DNA of 27,885 nt, taken from a virus. The notes under the pieces were generated by a model. The model searched no databases. It saw only the letters and a list, made by a program, of their open reading frames with translations, and was not told the origin of the DNA. Location of the stretch: the IMG/VR virus record IMGVR_UViG_3300022932_000060, positions 1-27,885 of that record, one strand, 5' to 3'. This document shows, one piece after another, positions 1-5,163 of this stretch (positions are counted from its first letter, which is position 1; every line of letters starts with the position of its first letter). Made by a program: the position numbers and the translations under genes.

Positions 1-222
1 GTCGTTGACGAGAAGGCGAACTACTACACCGAGAAGCGTGGTGACACGTTGATCCGTTTCGCCGTCCCCCGTGAAATTGCCGAGGCGATCTCTGAAAATC
101 CAGAGCCCGGCCGCATAGACGGAGATGCAGCACCTGTAGTTCGCAACTCTGGCATCAACCGGAGAAAGCTCCGCAAGGCCGCCTATGTGCCGACAACCTT
201 CAAAGAATGGATCGCAGCATGA
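1..222 (+). CDS. Hypothetical protein, C-terminal part (5' end outside window)
   Basis: Reading frame 1 is open from the first base to a TGA at 220-222, giving 73 residues of the C-terminal end of a protein whose start lies upstream. The fragment is hydrophilic, with a Pro/Glu segment, a run of basic residues (NRRKLRKAA) and a terminus ending in FKEWIAA. I do not recognise the family. The stop overlaps the ATG of the next gene (ATGA at 219-222), which supports both being translated as a coupled pair. No function can be assigned. Confidence 0.6.
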   Translation, partial: VVDEKANYYTEKRGDTLIRFAVPREIAEAISENPEPGRIDGDAAPVVRNSGINRRKLRKAAYVPTTFKEWIAA

Positions 223-440
223 GCATTCGTTTGATCCAGGACCTGCATGCAGGCATCAGCCGCCGTGACTGGCAGTCCGTCGAAGCAGCAGCGAACCGCC
301 TCCGCGATGATGTCGAGAAGACGGTTGCCATCTTGGCCGGGACGGGCATTGGCAGTCTGCCAAACGATTATCCACTCTCCAAGCTTGCATCGGACGCGAT
401 CACCCCATCCCGCCAACCGAGGGAGGGGGGGGTTGAGTGA
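219..440 (+). CDS. Small hypothetical protein (73 aa)
   Basis: The ATG at 219 overlaps the stop of the preceding gene as ATGA, the junction type also used at 3957-4862 and in the minus-strand operon; an in-frame ATG at 207 is possible but less likely. The predicted protein is alpha-helical in its first half (SIRLIQDLHAGISRRDW, then a charged helix) and Pro/Ser-rich towards the C-terminus. No family is recognised. It belongs to the row of small accessory genes upstream of the terminase genes. Confidence 0.5.
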   Translation: MSIRLIQDLHAGISRRDWQSVEAAANRLRDDVEKTVAILAGTGIGSLPNDYPLSKLASDAITPSRQPREGGVE

Positions 441-482
441 AGACCAAAAATAAGCTAAGATATTGAAAGATTGGAGAATGAA

Positions 483-638
483 ATGAGTCTTATCTGGATT
501 TTGCTTATCGTGCTTCTGGTTCTGGCTGTAGCTGGCAACCCAAGCTTTGGCTATCATGGGTTCGGATGGGGTCCAAGCGGCATCATTGGCGTAGTTCTGG
601 TAGTCATCCTAATTCTCGTCCTAGTCGGGCGGATCTAA
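483..638 (+). CDS. DUF3309-family small membrane protein (51 aa)
   Basis: A 51-residue protein with two hydrophobic helices (about residues 3-17 and 33-49) separated by a short Gly/Trp/Pro-rich loop containing GFGWGPSG, ending in LVGRI. This length, the WGPSG turn and the GRI terminus match what I know of DUF3309, a family of tiny membrane proteins common in proteobacterial genomes and of unknown function. A good Shine-Dalgarno (TTGGAGAATGAA) precedes the ATG. It was probably acquired from a host; a membrane role is inferred from hydrophobicity only. Confidence 0.75.
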   Translation: MSLIWILLIVLLVLAVAGNPSFGYHGFGWGPSGIIGVVLVVILILVLVGRI

Positions 639-812
639 TCCGGGGCACTTTCCAAGCTTCCTAAAGCTCGCCGGGACGTACATGCCTATCCTCGTAGTTT
701 GCTGATGGACACCCTCCCTCCCCAGCATTTAGCGAAGAGCCTCAACCGCCCCGTTACTCATTTCGGTTGGAAGGATAGGAAGGCTAGAGCATAACTCAAA
801 CGGAGAATGGAA

Positions 813-1034
813 ATGAAGATCGCCTCATACCTGATTTATATCATATGCTATGAAACACTCGTGATTGCTGGAACGGGTTATGCCGTATTTGTATTGGGCC
901 ATAGTGGGTGGTGGTGGCTATTGGGCGTCTTGTTCAGCGCAGGATGCTGGAAGCCAGAGAGGTGGTCTGCGCTATGGGATGAAAAGATCGCCAACCAGTA
1001 CCGTATAAAGGACGCGGAAAGTTCCAAGGCGTGA
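813..1034 (+). CDS. Small membrane protein, unknown function (73 aa)
   Basis: GGAGA at 802-806 lies only one base before an ATG at 807 but six bases before the in-frame ATG at 813, so 813 (MKIASYLIYI) is the preferred start. Two hydrophobic segments (about residues 4-28 and 33-47) frame a GHSGWWWLLG turn, and the C-terminal ~25 residues are charged and presumably soluble. No family recognised. In the 174 bases between the previous gene and this start I see only a weak promoter-like pair (TTGGAA at 767, CATAAC at 790) and no confident signal. Confidence 0.6.
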   Translation: MKIASYLIYIICYETLVIAGTGYAVFVLGHSGWWWLLGVLFSAGCWKPERWSALWDEKIANQYRIKDAESSKA

Positions 1035-1041
1035 AAAACCA

Positions 1042-1272
1042 ATGACCGCACACACTGAGTTTAGGAAAGGCTCAAGCGTGTTTGTTCAGATGAAAGATGG
1101 GCGTAAGTTCAGCGACAAATACGAGAGCAAGAAGGCTAACTATGTTTTCTTGCGCAACACAGGAAGGATAGTCGCTTCTGAAATAAGGGCCATGAGTTTC
1201 AACAAATCAACGGAGAGATGCAATGAAATACGAAATCCAAGAAGTGGAAATGACCAACTGGATGAAAGGTGA
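1042..1272 (+). CDS. Small hypothetical protein (76 aa)
   Basis: The frame opens 7 bases after the preceding stop. The first ~55 residues (charged, with FVQMKDGRKF and a predicted beta pattern) look like a compact small domain; the last ~20 overlap the next gene by 50 bases. The ribosome binding site is poor. The long overlap and weak start make this less certain than its neighbours; it may be shorter in reality or not expressed. No homologous family is recognised. Confidence 0.45.
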   Translation: MTAHTEFRKGSSVFVQMKDGRKFSDKYESKKANYVFLRNTGRIVASEIRAMSFNKSTERCNEIRNPRSGNDQLDER

Positions 1273-1405
1273 AAAAGAGAAACGTTTCATTATAGAGGTG
1301 GCTCCCGGCATAAAGCTTAACTTTGATAGCATGTTCGAAGCCGTGCAGGGCTTGGCAGCTCTAAAGCATGTTTCTGAGTTGGAGAGGCAAGATGGAAGCG
1401 CATGA
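1223..1405 (+). CDS. Small hypothetical protein (60 aa)
   Basis: ATG 1223 has an excellent upstream site (ACGGAGAG, 1209-1216). The protein has a predicted beta-hairpin followed by an alpha-helix (residues ~37-55, MFEAVQGLAALKHVSEL). It resembles the small acidic or mixed-charge accessory proteins common in early phage regions, but I do not recognise the family. It overlaps the following gene by 14 bases. Confidence 0.55.
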   Translation: MKYEIQEVEMTNWMKGEKEKRFIIEVAPGIKLNFDSMFEAVQGLAALKHVSELERQDGSA

Positions 1406-1685
1406 GAAGGGACTGGAGGCTGCTCGTAATCTTCTAGTAATGGCTGACGGTGATGCTTACCCGTGGGATCACGTTGAAGCGTGCATCAAAGCCTATCTCT
1501 CCGCAAGCAATAAAGTCCTAGTGCCGCTTGAGCCTAGTCCTCAAGAGCAATGGACAGCCGCGATGAGATACCGGCATGACGCAGGTCTGCTTCCAGATAC
1601 GGATAGGCAGGCTCTAGTGAGAACAGCTCATTGGTGGCATGATGCTTGGGTTAACTCTATTCCCAACCCATTCAAGGATAAATGA
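1392..1685 (+). CDS. Hypothetical protein (97 aa)
   Basis: The ATG at 1392 is chosen over the ATG at 1368 because GGAGAGG (about 1380-1386) sits at ideal spacing before it. The predicted protein is mostly helical and Trp/His-rich towards the end (QALVRTAHWWHDAW). It contains a segment EQWTAAMRYRHDAGLLPD that suggests a small soluble helical bundle. No family recognised. It lies in a row of small genes leading to the terminase genes. Confidence 0.6.
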   Translation: MEAHEKGLEAARNLLVMADGDAYPWDHVEACIKAYLSASNKVLVPLEPSPQEQWTAAMRYRHDAGLLPDTDRQALVRTAHWWHDAWVNSIPNPFKDK

Positions 1686-1686
1686 T

Positions 1687-1848
1687 ATGAAGGAGGACGA
1701 TAGGCCTCGCAAGGGAAGTTGGGCACCTGGAGGCTATATGTGCAAGTGCATGGCCTGCAAAGAGGTGTTCCAAGGCGACAAGAGGGCTATGATGTGTGCG
1801 GATTGTGCCTATAACCTACCACTCAAGAGCCATAAGCAAAACGGATAA
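1687..1848 (+). CDS. Small zinc-ribbon-like protein (53 aa)
   Basis: The ATG at 1687 follows an AAGGA at 1674-1678. Two paired-cysteine knuckles (CKCMAC at about residues 19-24 and CADC at about 37-40) separated by 12 residues form a typical zinc-ribbon layout, with basic residues before and after. Such minimal zinc ribbons are often nucleic-acid or protein adaptors, but the specific role is unknown. It follows the previous stop by 1 base. Confidence 0.6.
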   Translation: MKEDDRPRKGSWAPGGYMCKCMACKEVFQGDKRAMMCADCAYNLPLKSHKQNG

Positions 1849-1854
1849 ACAGAG

Positions 1855-2046
1855 ATGACAGTAAAGTACACAGCAAACGACATCCGAAGCCTACGGGGCA
1901 TTGCTCTGGAGGAGATCCTGATGGAAGCCAAGGAGCGGTTCCCTCTTGTATCAACAGAGCCTTCCTGGATATCTGAGGCTACTATTGAGTGCAGGGTAAA
2001 GACATACATCATGGCTGGCTTGCTTCCTTCGGATTTTCATCCATAA
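1855..2046 (+). CDS. Small hypothetical protein (63 aa)
   Basis: It starts 6 bases after the zinc-ribbon gene. The Shine-Dalgarno is weak (ACAGAG). The protein is amphipathic and helical in its first half (ANDIRSLRGIALEEILMEAKERF) with a hydrophobic MAGLLPSDFHP end. I recognise no family. Its position directly before the terminase genes and the collinear spacing support it being expressed. Confidence 0.5.
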   Translation: MTVKYTANDIRSLRGIALEEILMEAKERFPLVSTEPSWISEATIECRVKTYIMAGLLPSDFHP

Positions 2047-2080
2047 TAATGGAACATCAAAAACTTAGGCGAGATTAACT

Positions 2081-2344
2081 ATGGGTGCCGGTGGGAGACC
2101 TCCAAAAGAGAAGAGCTTTGCTAATATGCTCAATATCGCCATCAAACAGGCGACTGAGGATGGGCGCGATAAACTACGCGCTGTAGCGGATGCTTTGCTA
2201 GACAAGGCCATGAGCGGCGATGTACAGGCCATCAAGGAAGTGGCAGACAGGCTTGACGGCAAGGTAGCACAGGCTATTGTTGGTGACAGCGAACACGATC
2301 CTATCGGAGTGATATTCAGGACCGTCTACGAAAAGGGTGAATAG
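2081..2344 (+). CDS. Putative terminase small subunit (87 aa)
   Basis: It lies directly upstream of, and overlaps, the large terminase gene (TAG stop at 2342-2344 shares its G with the GTG start of the next gene), the usual place for the DNA-recognition subunit. The N-terminus has GAGGRPPKEKSF, a basic Gly-Arg-Pro motif seen at the start of many small phage proteins in this position. A helical middle (residues 14-60) ends in a motif DRLDGKVAQAI that is common in such TerS-like proteins. The product is shorter than classic TerS (140-180 aa), so assignment rests on context and the N-terminal motif. Confidence 0.6.
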   Translation: MGAGGRPPKEKSFANMLNIAIKQATEDGRDKLRAVADALLDKAMSGDVQAIKEVADRLDGKVAQAIVGDSEHDPIGVIFRTVYEKGE

Positions 2345-3696
2345 TGGAGATTGAGCGCCGCATTCGCCCGTATCAGCAAGCATTCCACAGCTATCTCCTC
2401 AATACCCCTAAGGCCAGAGCTATCGAGATTGCCCATAGACGCTGGGGCAAAGACGAGATGGTTCTGGCTGCGACCTGTGAGCTTGCGCACCGCCGCGTAG
2501 GCTCTTACTGGCATTGCCTACCTGAGTTTGGCCAAGGCCGCAAAGCACTCTGGACAGCCGTTAACGCCCATACGGGCAAACGCCGCATCCATGAGGCATT
2601 TCCTCCAGAGATCTGCGACAACGTAAACGACCAGGAGATGTTCATACGTCTCAAGTGCGGATCAACATGGCAGATCATCGGTTCGGATCGCTATGACGCT
2701 ACAGTGGGCGCTGGCGTGGCGGGGATCGCCTATTCCGAGTGGGCATTGGCAAACCCTAGCGCATGGGCCTATCACCGGCCAATGCTGGAGGAAAACAACG
2801 GCTGGGCTGCATTTATCACAACCCCTCGTGGCCGCAATCATGCCTATAATATGTATCTCATGGCAAAGGATAACCCGCGATGGTTCGCTGAGGTTTCCAA
2901 TGTCCATGATACAGGCGCTCTCAGCCCTGAGCAGCTAGATGAAAGCCTCAAGGAATACATAGCCTTGTATGGTGATGACATCGGCAATGCGCAGTTCGAG
3001 CAGGAATATCTATGTTCGTTCAATGCCGCTATTCTGGGTGCGTTCTACGCTCGTGAGATGCTGGCTGTTCGCAAGGAAGGCCGGATTATCGCTGATCTGG
3101 AGCCGATAAAAGCACCGATCCATAGGGCTTGGGATATCGGGGTTAAGGATGATACAAGCATTTGGTGGTTCCAAGTGGTGGGAACTCAGGTGTTTATCCT
3201 TGATTGCTACTCACAGTCTGGGGTTGGTGTAGATCACTACGCTGACATCATCCACAAGAAGGCTGAGGAGCGTGGATGGGAGGATGGGATAGATTTTGTC
3301 CCTCACGACGCCAAGATTAAGGAATGGGGCACAGGCCGCACACGCGTTGAAACTATGCAGGAATTAGGCCTCCATCCCCAGCTAGTACCCCTCGCAAGCA
3401 AGATGGATGGCATCAACGCTGTACGCGTCACTCTTCCACGCTGCGTCTTCCATACAAGGTGCGAGGATCAGGGTATCTCGGCTCTGGAGCAGTACCGCAG
3501 AGAATGGGACGACGACAAGAAGGCGTTCAAGATCAGCGAAGTTCACGACTGGTCTAGCCATTTGGCCGACGCGTTCCGCTACTTTGCCATGTCCTGGCGC
3601 ACCATTCGAGAAAACGTTGTTGAAAGACACGAGCCGCCTCCTCCAGGCAAATTCCGCCCCCCTCCAATACCTACAGGGAGACAGGGGAGGGTGTAA
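2344..3696 (+). CDS. terL: Terminase large subunit (packaging ATPase and nuclease)
   Basis: The packaging motor protein that pumps DNA through the portal and cuts the concatemer. At 450 aa it fits the family. The N-terminal ATPase has a variant Walker A (HRRWGKD, residues 31-37), a Walker B-like strand ending in YSE (catalytic Glu at 132) and a coupling motif TTPRG (159-163). The C-terminal RNase H-like nuclease shows the three expected acidic residues at AWDIG (Asp264), PHDAK (Asp322) and HLADAFRY (Asp409). The C-terminal tail is Pro-rich (PPPPGKFRPPPIP). It starts at GTG overlapping the previous stop. Unusually, six tiny genes and a tRNA-like element separate it from the portal. Confidence 0.95.
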   Translation: MEIERRIRPYQQAFHSYLLNTPKARAIEIAHRRWGKDEMVLAATCELAHRRVGSYWHCLPEFGQGRKALWTAVNAHTGKRRIHEAFPPEICDNVNDQEMFIRLKCGSTWQIIGSDRYDATVGAGVAGIAYSEWALANPSAWAYHRPMLEENNGWAAFITTPRGRNHAYNMYLMAKDNPRWFAEVSNVHDTGALSPEQLDESLKEYIALYGDDIGNAQFEQEYLCSFNAAILGAFYAREMLAVRKEGRIIADLEPIKAPIHRAWDIGVKDDTSIWWFQVVGTQVFILDCYSQSGVGVDHYADIIHKKAEERGWEDGIDFVPHDAKIKEWGTGRTRVETMQELGLHPQLVPLASKMDGINAVRVTLPRCVFHTRCEDQGISALEQYRREWDDDKKAFKISEVHDWSSHLADAFRYFAMSWRTIRENVVERHEPPPPGKFRPPPIPTGRQGRV

Positions 3697-3723
3697 AAAC
3701 TTCTCACTATCCACTTTTCACTA

Positions 3724-3752
3724 TTGACTACTCTGGTTGATGGGTGTAGTTT
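3724..3752 (+). promoter_or_regulatory. Possible sigma70-like promoter
   Basis: TTGACT (3724-3729) and TAGTTT (3747-3752) are spaced by 17 bases in the 90-base gap after the terminase gene and before the next small gene. The -10 match is poor, so this is only a candidate for driving the tiny-gene chain. Confidence 0.25.
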
Positions 3753-3786
3753 CAAATCATCGAAACGCACACAACGGAGAATGAAA

Positions 3787-3960
3787 ATGACCGTAGAAGC
3801 CAAGAAGGAAACAATCCTCGCCTCCATCGAAGCTCGCGGTTGGTTTACCACCCAGATCTATTACAATGAAGCTGCCCAGCTTCGTGATGCTGGCTTGGTC
3901 AAGATCGGCACACGGTATTTCGTGGGCGGCAACGAGAAAATGGTATGGGTGGCGGCATGA
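3787..3960 (+). CDS. Small hypothetical protein (57 aa)
   Basis: GGAGA at 3776-3780 is six bases before the ATG at 3787; upstream in-frame starts (TTG 3724, ATG 3781) are therefore less likely. The leader ACGGAGAATGAAAATG is nearly identical to those at 471-485 and 800-815. The protein reads as helix, turn, helix, then a beta-hairpin (RDAGLVKIGTRYFVGGN), which could be a miniature winged-helix fold, but that is a guess from the pattern. It overlaps the next gene by ATGA. Confidence 0.6.
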   Translation: MTVEAKKETILASIEARGWFTTQIYYNEAAQLRDAGLVKIGTRYFVGGNEKMVWVAA

Positions 3961-4103
3961 GTAAATTGGTCAACCACGAGCAACTCAGGAGGGCGATGAC
4001 CGCCCTTCAAAGAGAGTTTATCCTAACCGACGATGAAGCCAGAAAAATGGCTTTGCTGGTAGCCGCTTCATACGGCATACTAGACCCAGAGGTCAGGAAA
4101 TGA
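3957..4103 (+). CDS. Small hypothetical protein (48 aa)
   Basis: Short frame delimited by ATGA overlaps at both ends (3957-3960 and 4100-4103), which is the main support. The product is helical and amphipathic (HEQLRRAMTALQREF, then DDEARKMALLVAASYGI). I recognise no family. It is one of six tiny coupled genes between the large terminase and the portal. Confidence 0.55.
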   Translation: MSKLVNHEQLRRAMTALQREFILTDDEARKMALLVAASYGILDPEVRK

Positions 4104-4444
4104 GCCTATACGACAGAATCCAGCGCAGCGATGCGCCTAAGAAATCCTCGCCGGGGGATAATACGACGCTGCCATGCAGAAATGCTGGGATTGCAGATGG
4201 CGGAATCCGGGTCGGGCAGTCGGACGCAGATGCCTCCTTGTCTGTTGTGAGAGAAGAGCAGTCAGAGAAGCCAGGAGTGGCAACGCAGCAGGTGAAAGCC
4301 CTGCACCTTCCCAAGCCAAAAATGGGCCGTCCCCGCACAGGCTACATCAAAGCAGAATACAACAGGCAATACAGCGCTGACTTACGCACCATCAAGCGCC
4401 TAGGGCTGGAGATAACGGTGGCAGAGTGGAGGAAGACGAAATGA
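4100..4444 (+). CDS. Small protein with AT-hook-like basic motif (114 aa)
   Basis: It is coupled to the preceding and following genes by ATGA overlaps. The first ~70 residues are low-complexity and polar, likely disordered. The C-terminal ~40 carry PKMGRPRTGYIK (about residues 73-84), with a Gly-Arg-Pro core like an AT-hook, followed by a basic helix (EYNRQYSADLRTIKRLGLEI). Similar GRPR-plus-basic-helix tails occur in small DNA-associated proteins of phages and plasmids. DNA binding is inferred from this motif only. Confidence 0.55.
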   Translation: MSLYDRIQRSDAPKKSSPGDNTTLPCRNAGIADGGIRVGQSDADASLSVVREEQSEKPGVATQQVKALHLPKPKMGRPRTGYIKAEYNRQYSADLRTIKRLGLEITVAEWRKTK

Positions 4445-4683
4445 ACCTCTGTGATTGCGAACTAAGTCATAACGGTTTGGGCCGATCAGGTCGTGAGTGT
4501 GATTGCCCCGCTGGAGACGGCGCTAGACCATGGGACACAGAGAGGGCGCTAAGAGTTGCGCTATTTGAATTCTACTCAACAGCGCATGAGACTTGGGCCA
4601 ACATTGATGCTAGGCGGGCAGTCGAGGGTATCACTCAATTTGAGCGCCCCTCAGGTAAACAATATCGGGAGAGTTTGAAATGA
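4441..4683 (+). CDS. Small cysteine-containing hypothetical protein (80 aa)
   Basis: The ATG at 4441 has a strong upstream GGAGGAAG at correct spacing and overlaps the preceding stop as ATGA; an ATG at 4426 lies inside that site and is rejected. The N-terminal ~25 residues hold two Cys-x-Cys pairs (CDCEL at residues 4-8 and CDCPAG at 20-25), a plausible metal knuckle. The rest is a helical region (RALRVALFEFYSTAHETWANIDARRA). No family recognised. Confidence 0.55.
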   Translation: MNLCDCELSHNGLGRSGRECDCPAGDGARPWDTERALRVALFEFYSTAHETWANIDARRAVEGITQFERPSGKQYRESLK

Positions 4684-4862
4684 GCATTACACCTGCACTA
4701 TTCGTCAAGCACTCACCAGCCATAAGCTCTCACGCTTTCGAATGGCTAGATGTTGAGCTTGCGGACCGGAAAGCCATGATGGACGTTGAGAACGCGGAAT
4801 ACGTGTTGTTCAAATACGTCCGGCCCAATATCGGGCGCAAATCAAAGGATGAGACGAGATGA
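4680..4862 (+). CDS. Small hypothetical protein (60 aa)
   Basis: It starts with an ATGA overlap at 4680 and ends with another at 4859. The sequence has a helical centre (HAFEWLDVELADRKAMMDVENAEYVLFKYV) and a basic tail (GRKSKDETR). No family recognised. The continuous chain of coupled starts from 3957 to 4862 indicates a single polycistronic message. Confidence 0.55.
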   Translation: MSITPALFVKHSPAISSHAFEWLDVELADRKAMMDVENAEYVLFKYVRPNIGRKSKDETR

Positions 4863-4963
4863 GTGAGATACCGGAAGACGTGATGAAAGAGGCTAAGGAC
4901 GCCTTCAAGAGCGTAGTTTCGCCCAATGGGCAAAGAGTTTGGAATGGTTGGCAGAGTGGTTGA
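4859..4963 (+). CDS. Possible tiny protein (34 aa) running into tRNA-like element
   Basis: An ATGA overlap at 4859 continues the coupled chain. The frame gives 34 residues and stops at 4961-4963, about 22 bases inside the tRNA-like element that begins at 4942. The first 20 residues form an amphipathic helix (IPEDVMKEAKDAFKSVV). The C-terminal residues are dictated by the tRNA-like 5' half, so either the gene was truncated by this element or the frame is only a remnant. Confidence 0.4.
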   Translation: MSEIPEDVMKEAKDAFKSVVSPNGQRVWNGWQSG

Positions 4964-5036
4964 ATGCAGGGACCGGCGAAGGCCCCACGGCACTAGATCA
5001 AAAGTAGTCGCGTACGTTCGAATCGTACACCATTCC
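4942..5036 (+). tRNA. Class II tRNA-like element (Ser-like body, abnormal anticodon loop)
   Basis: GAATGGT (4942-4948) pairs perfectly with ACCATTC (5029-5035). The A-box region TGGCAGAGTGGT (4949-4960) with D-stem GCA/TGC (4951-4953 and 4965-4967) is Ser-like. A T-arm of GTACG, loop TTCGAAT, CGTAC (5012-5028) includes a perfect B box. A long variable region with an ACTA/TAGT stem marks class II. The anticodon arm (4969-4985) has an A-G mismatch and the loop lacks the invariant U33, so no anticodon can be assigned with confidence. G4941 could pair with C5036. It may be a degenerate tRNA, a tRNA mimic or an att-related relic. Confidence 0.5.
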
Positions 5037-5067
5037 AAAGCCATCCGGGGAGCCAATCTCGGGTAAG

Positions 5068-5104
5068 AGCCTCGCAGCCGCGTCGTTACGGTTGTGGGGC
5101 TTTT
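5068..5104 (+). terminator. Intrinsic terminator between tRNA-like element and portal operon
   Basis: A 13-bp stem (5068-5080 with 5089-5101, including three G-U pairs) around an 8-base loop is followed by a short T run (5101-5104). It lies just downstream of the tRNA-like element and upstream of the portal promoter, so it probably ends the upstream small-gene/terminase transcript. Confidence 0.7.
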
Positions 5105-5112
5105 GTCATTGA

Positions 5113-5141
5113 TTGACGCGCAACGAGTGTTACTTTATAAA
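5113..5141 (+). promoter_or_regulatory. Sigma70-like promoter for portal/late operon
   Basis: TTGACG (5113-5118) and TATAAA (5136-5141) are separated by exactly 17 bases, close to the bacterial consensus. The start of transcription would fall near 5148, only about 16 bases before the portal ATG. It follows a terminator and overlaps a perfect palindrome, as expected for a regulated operon promoter. Confidence 0.65.
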
Positions 5142-5147
5142 GTAACA
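5128..5147. promoter_or_regulatory. 20-bp perfect palindrome, probable operator over the -10 box
   Basis: TGTTACTTTA at 5128-5137 is followed directly by its reverse complement TAAAGTAACA at 5138-5147. The TATAAA of the promoter lies across the centre, so a dimeric protein bound here would block RNA polymerase. The regulator is not identified, and I did not find a second copy in this window. Confidence 0.65.
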
Positions 5148-5163
5148 AACCTAGCGGGTGCAC

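Noticed and set aside
3659-3692. CCCTCC/GGAGGG pairing at the end of the large terminase gene
   Set aside because: Only 6 base pairs with a long loop inside coding sequence; no T tract.
3407-3727. 106-aa plus-strand frame overlapping the large terminase
   Set aside because: It lies almost entirely within the terminase nuclease region in another frame, with a composition rich in Ser/Arg and no protein-like motif.
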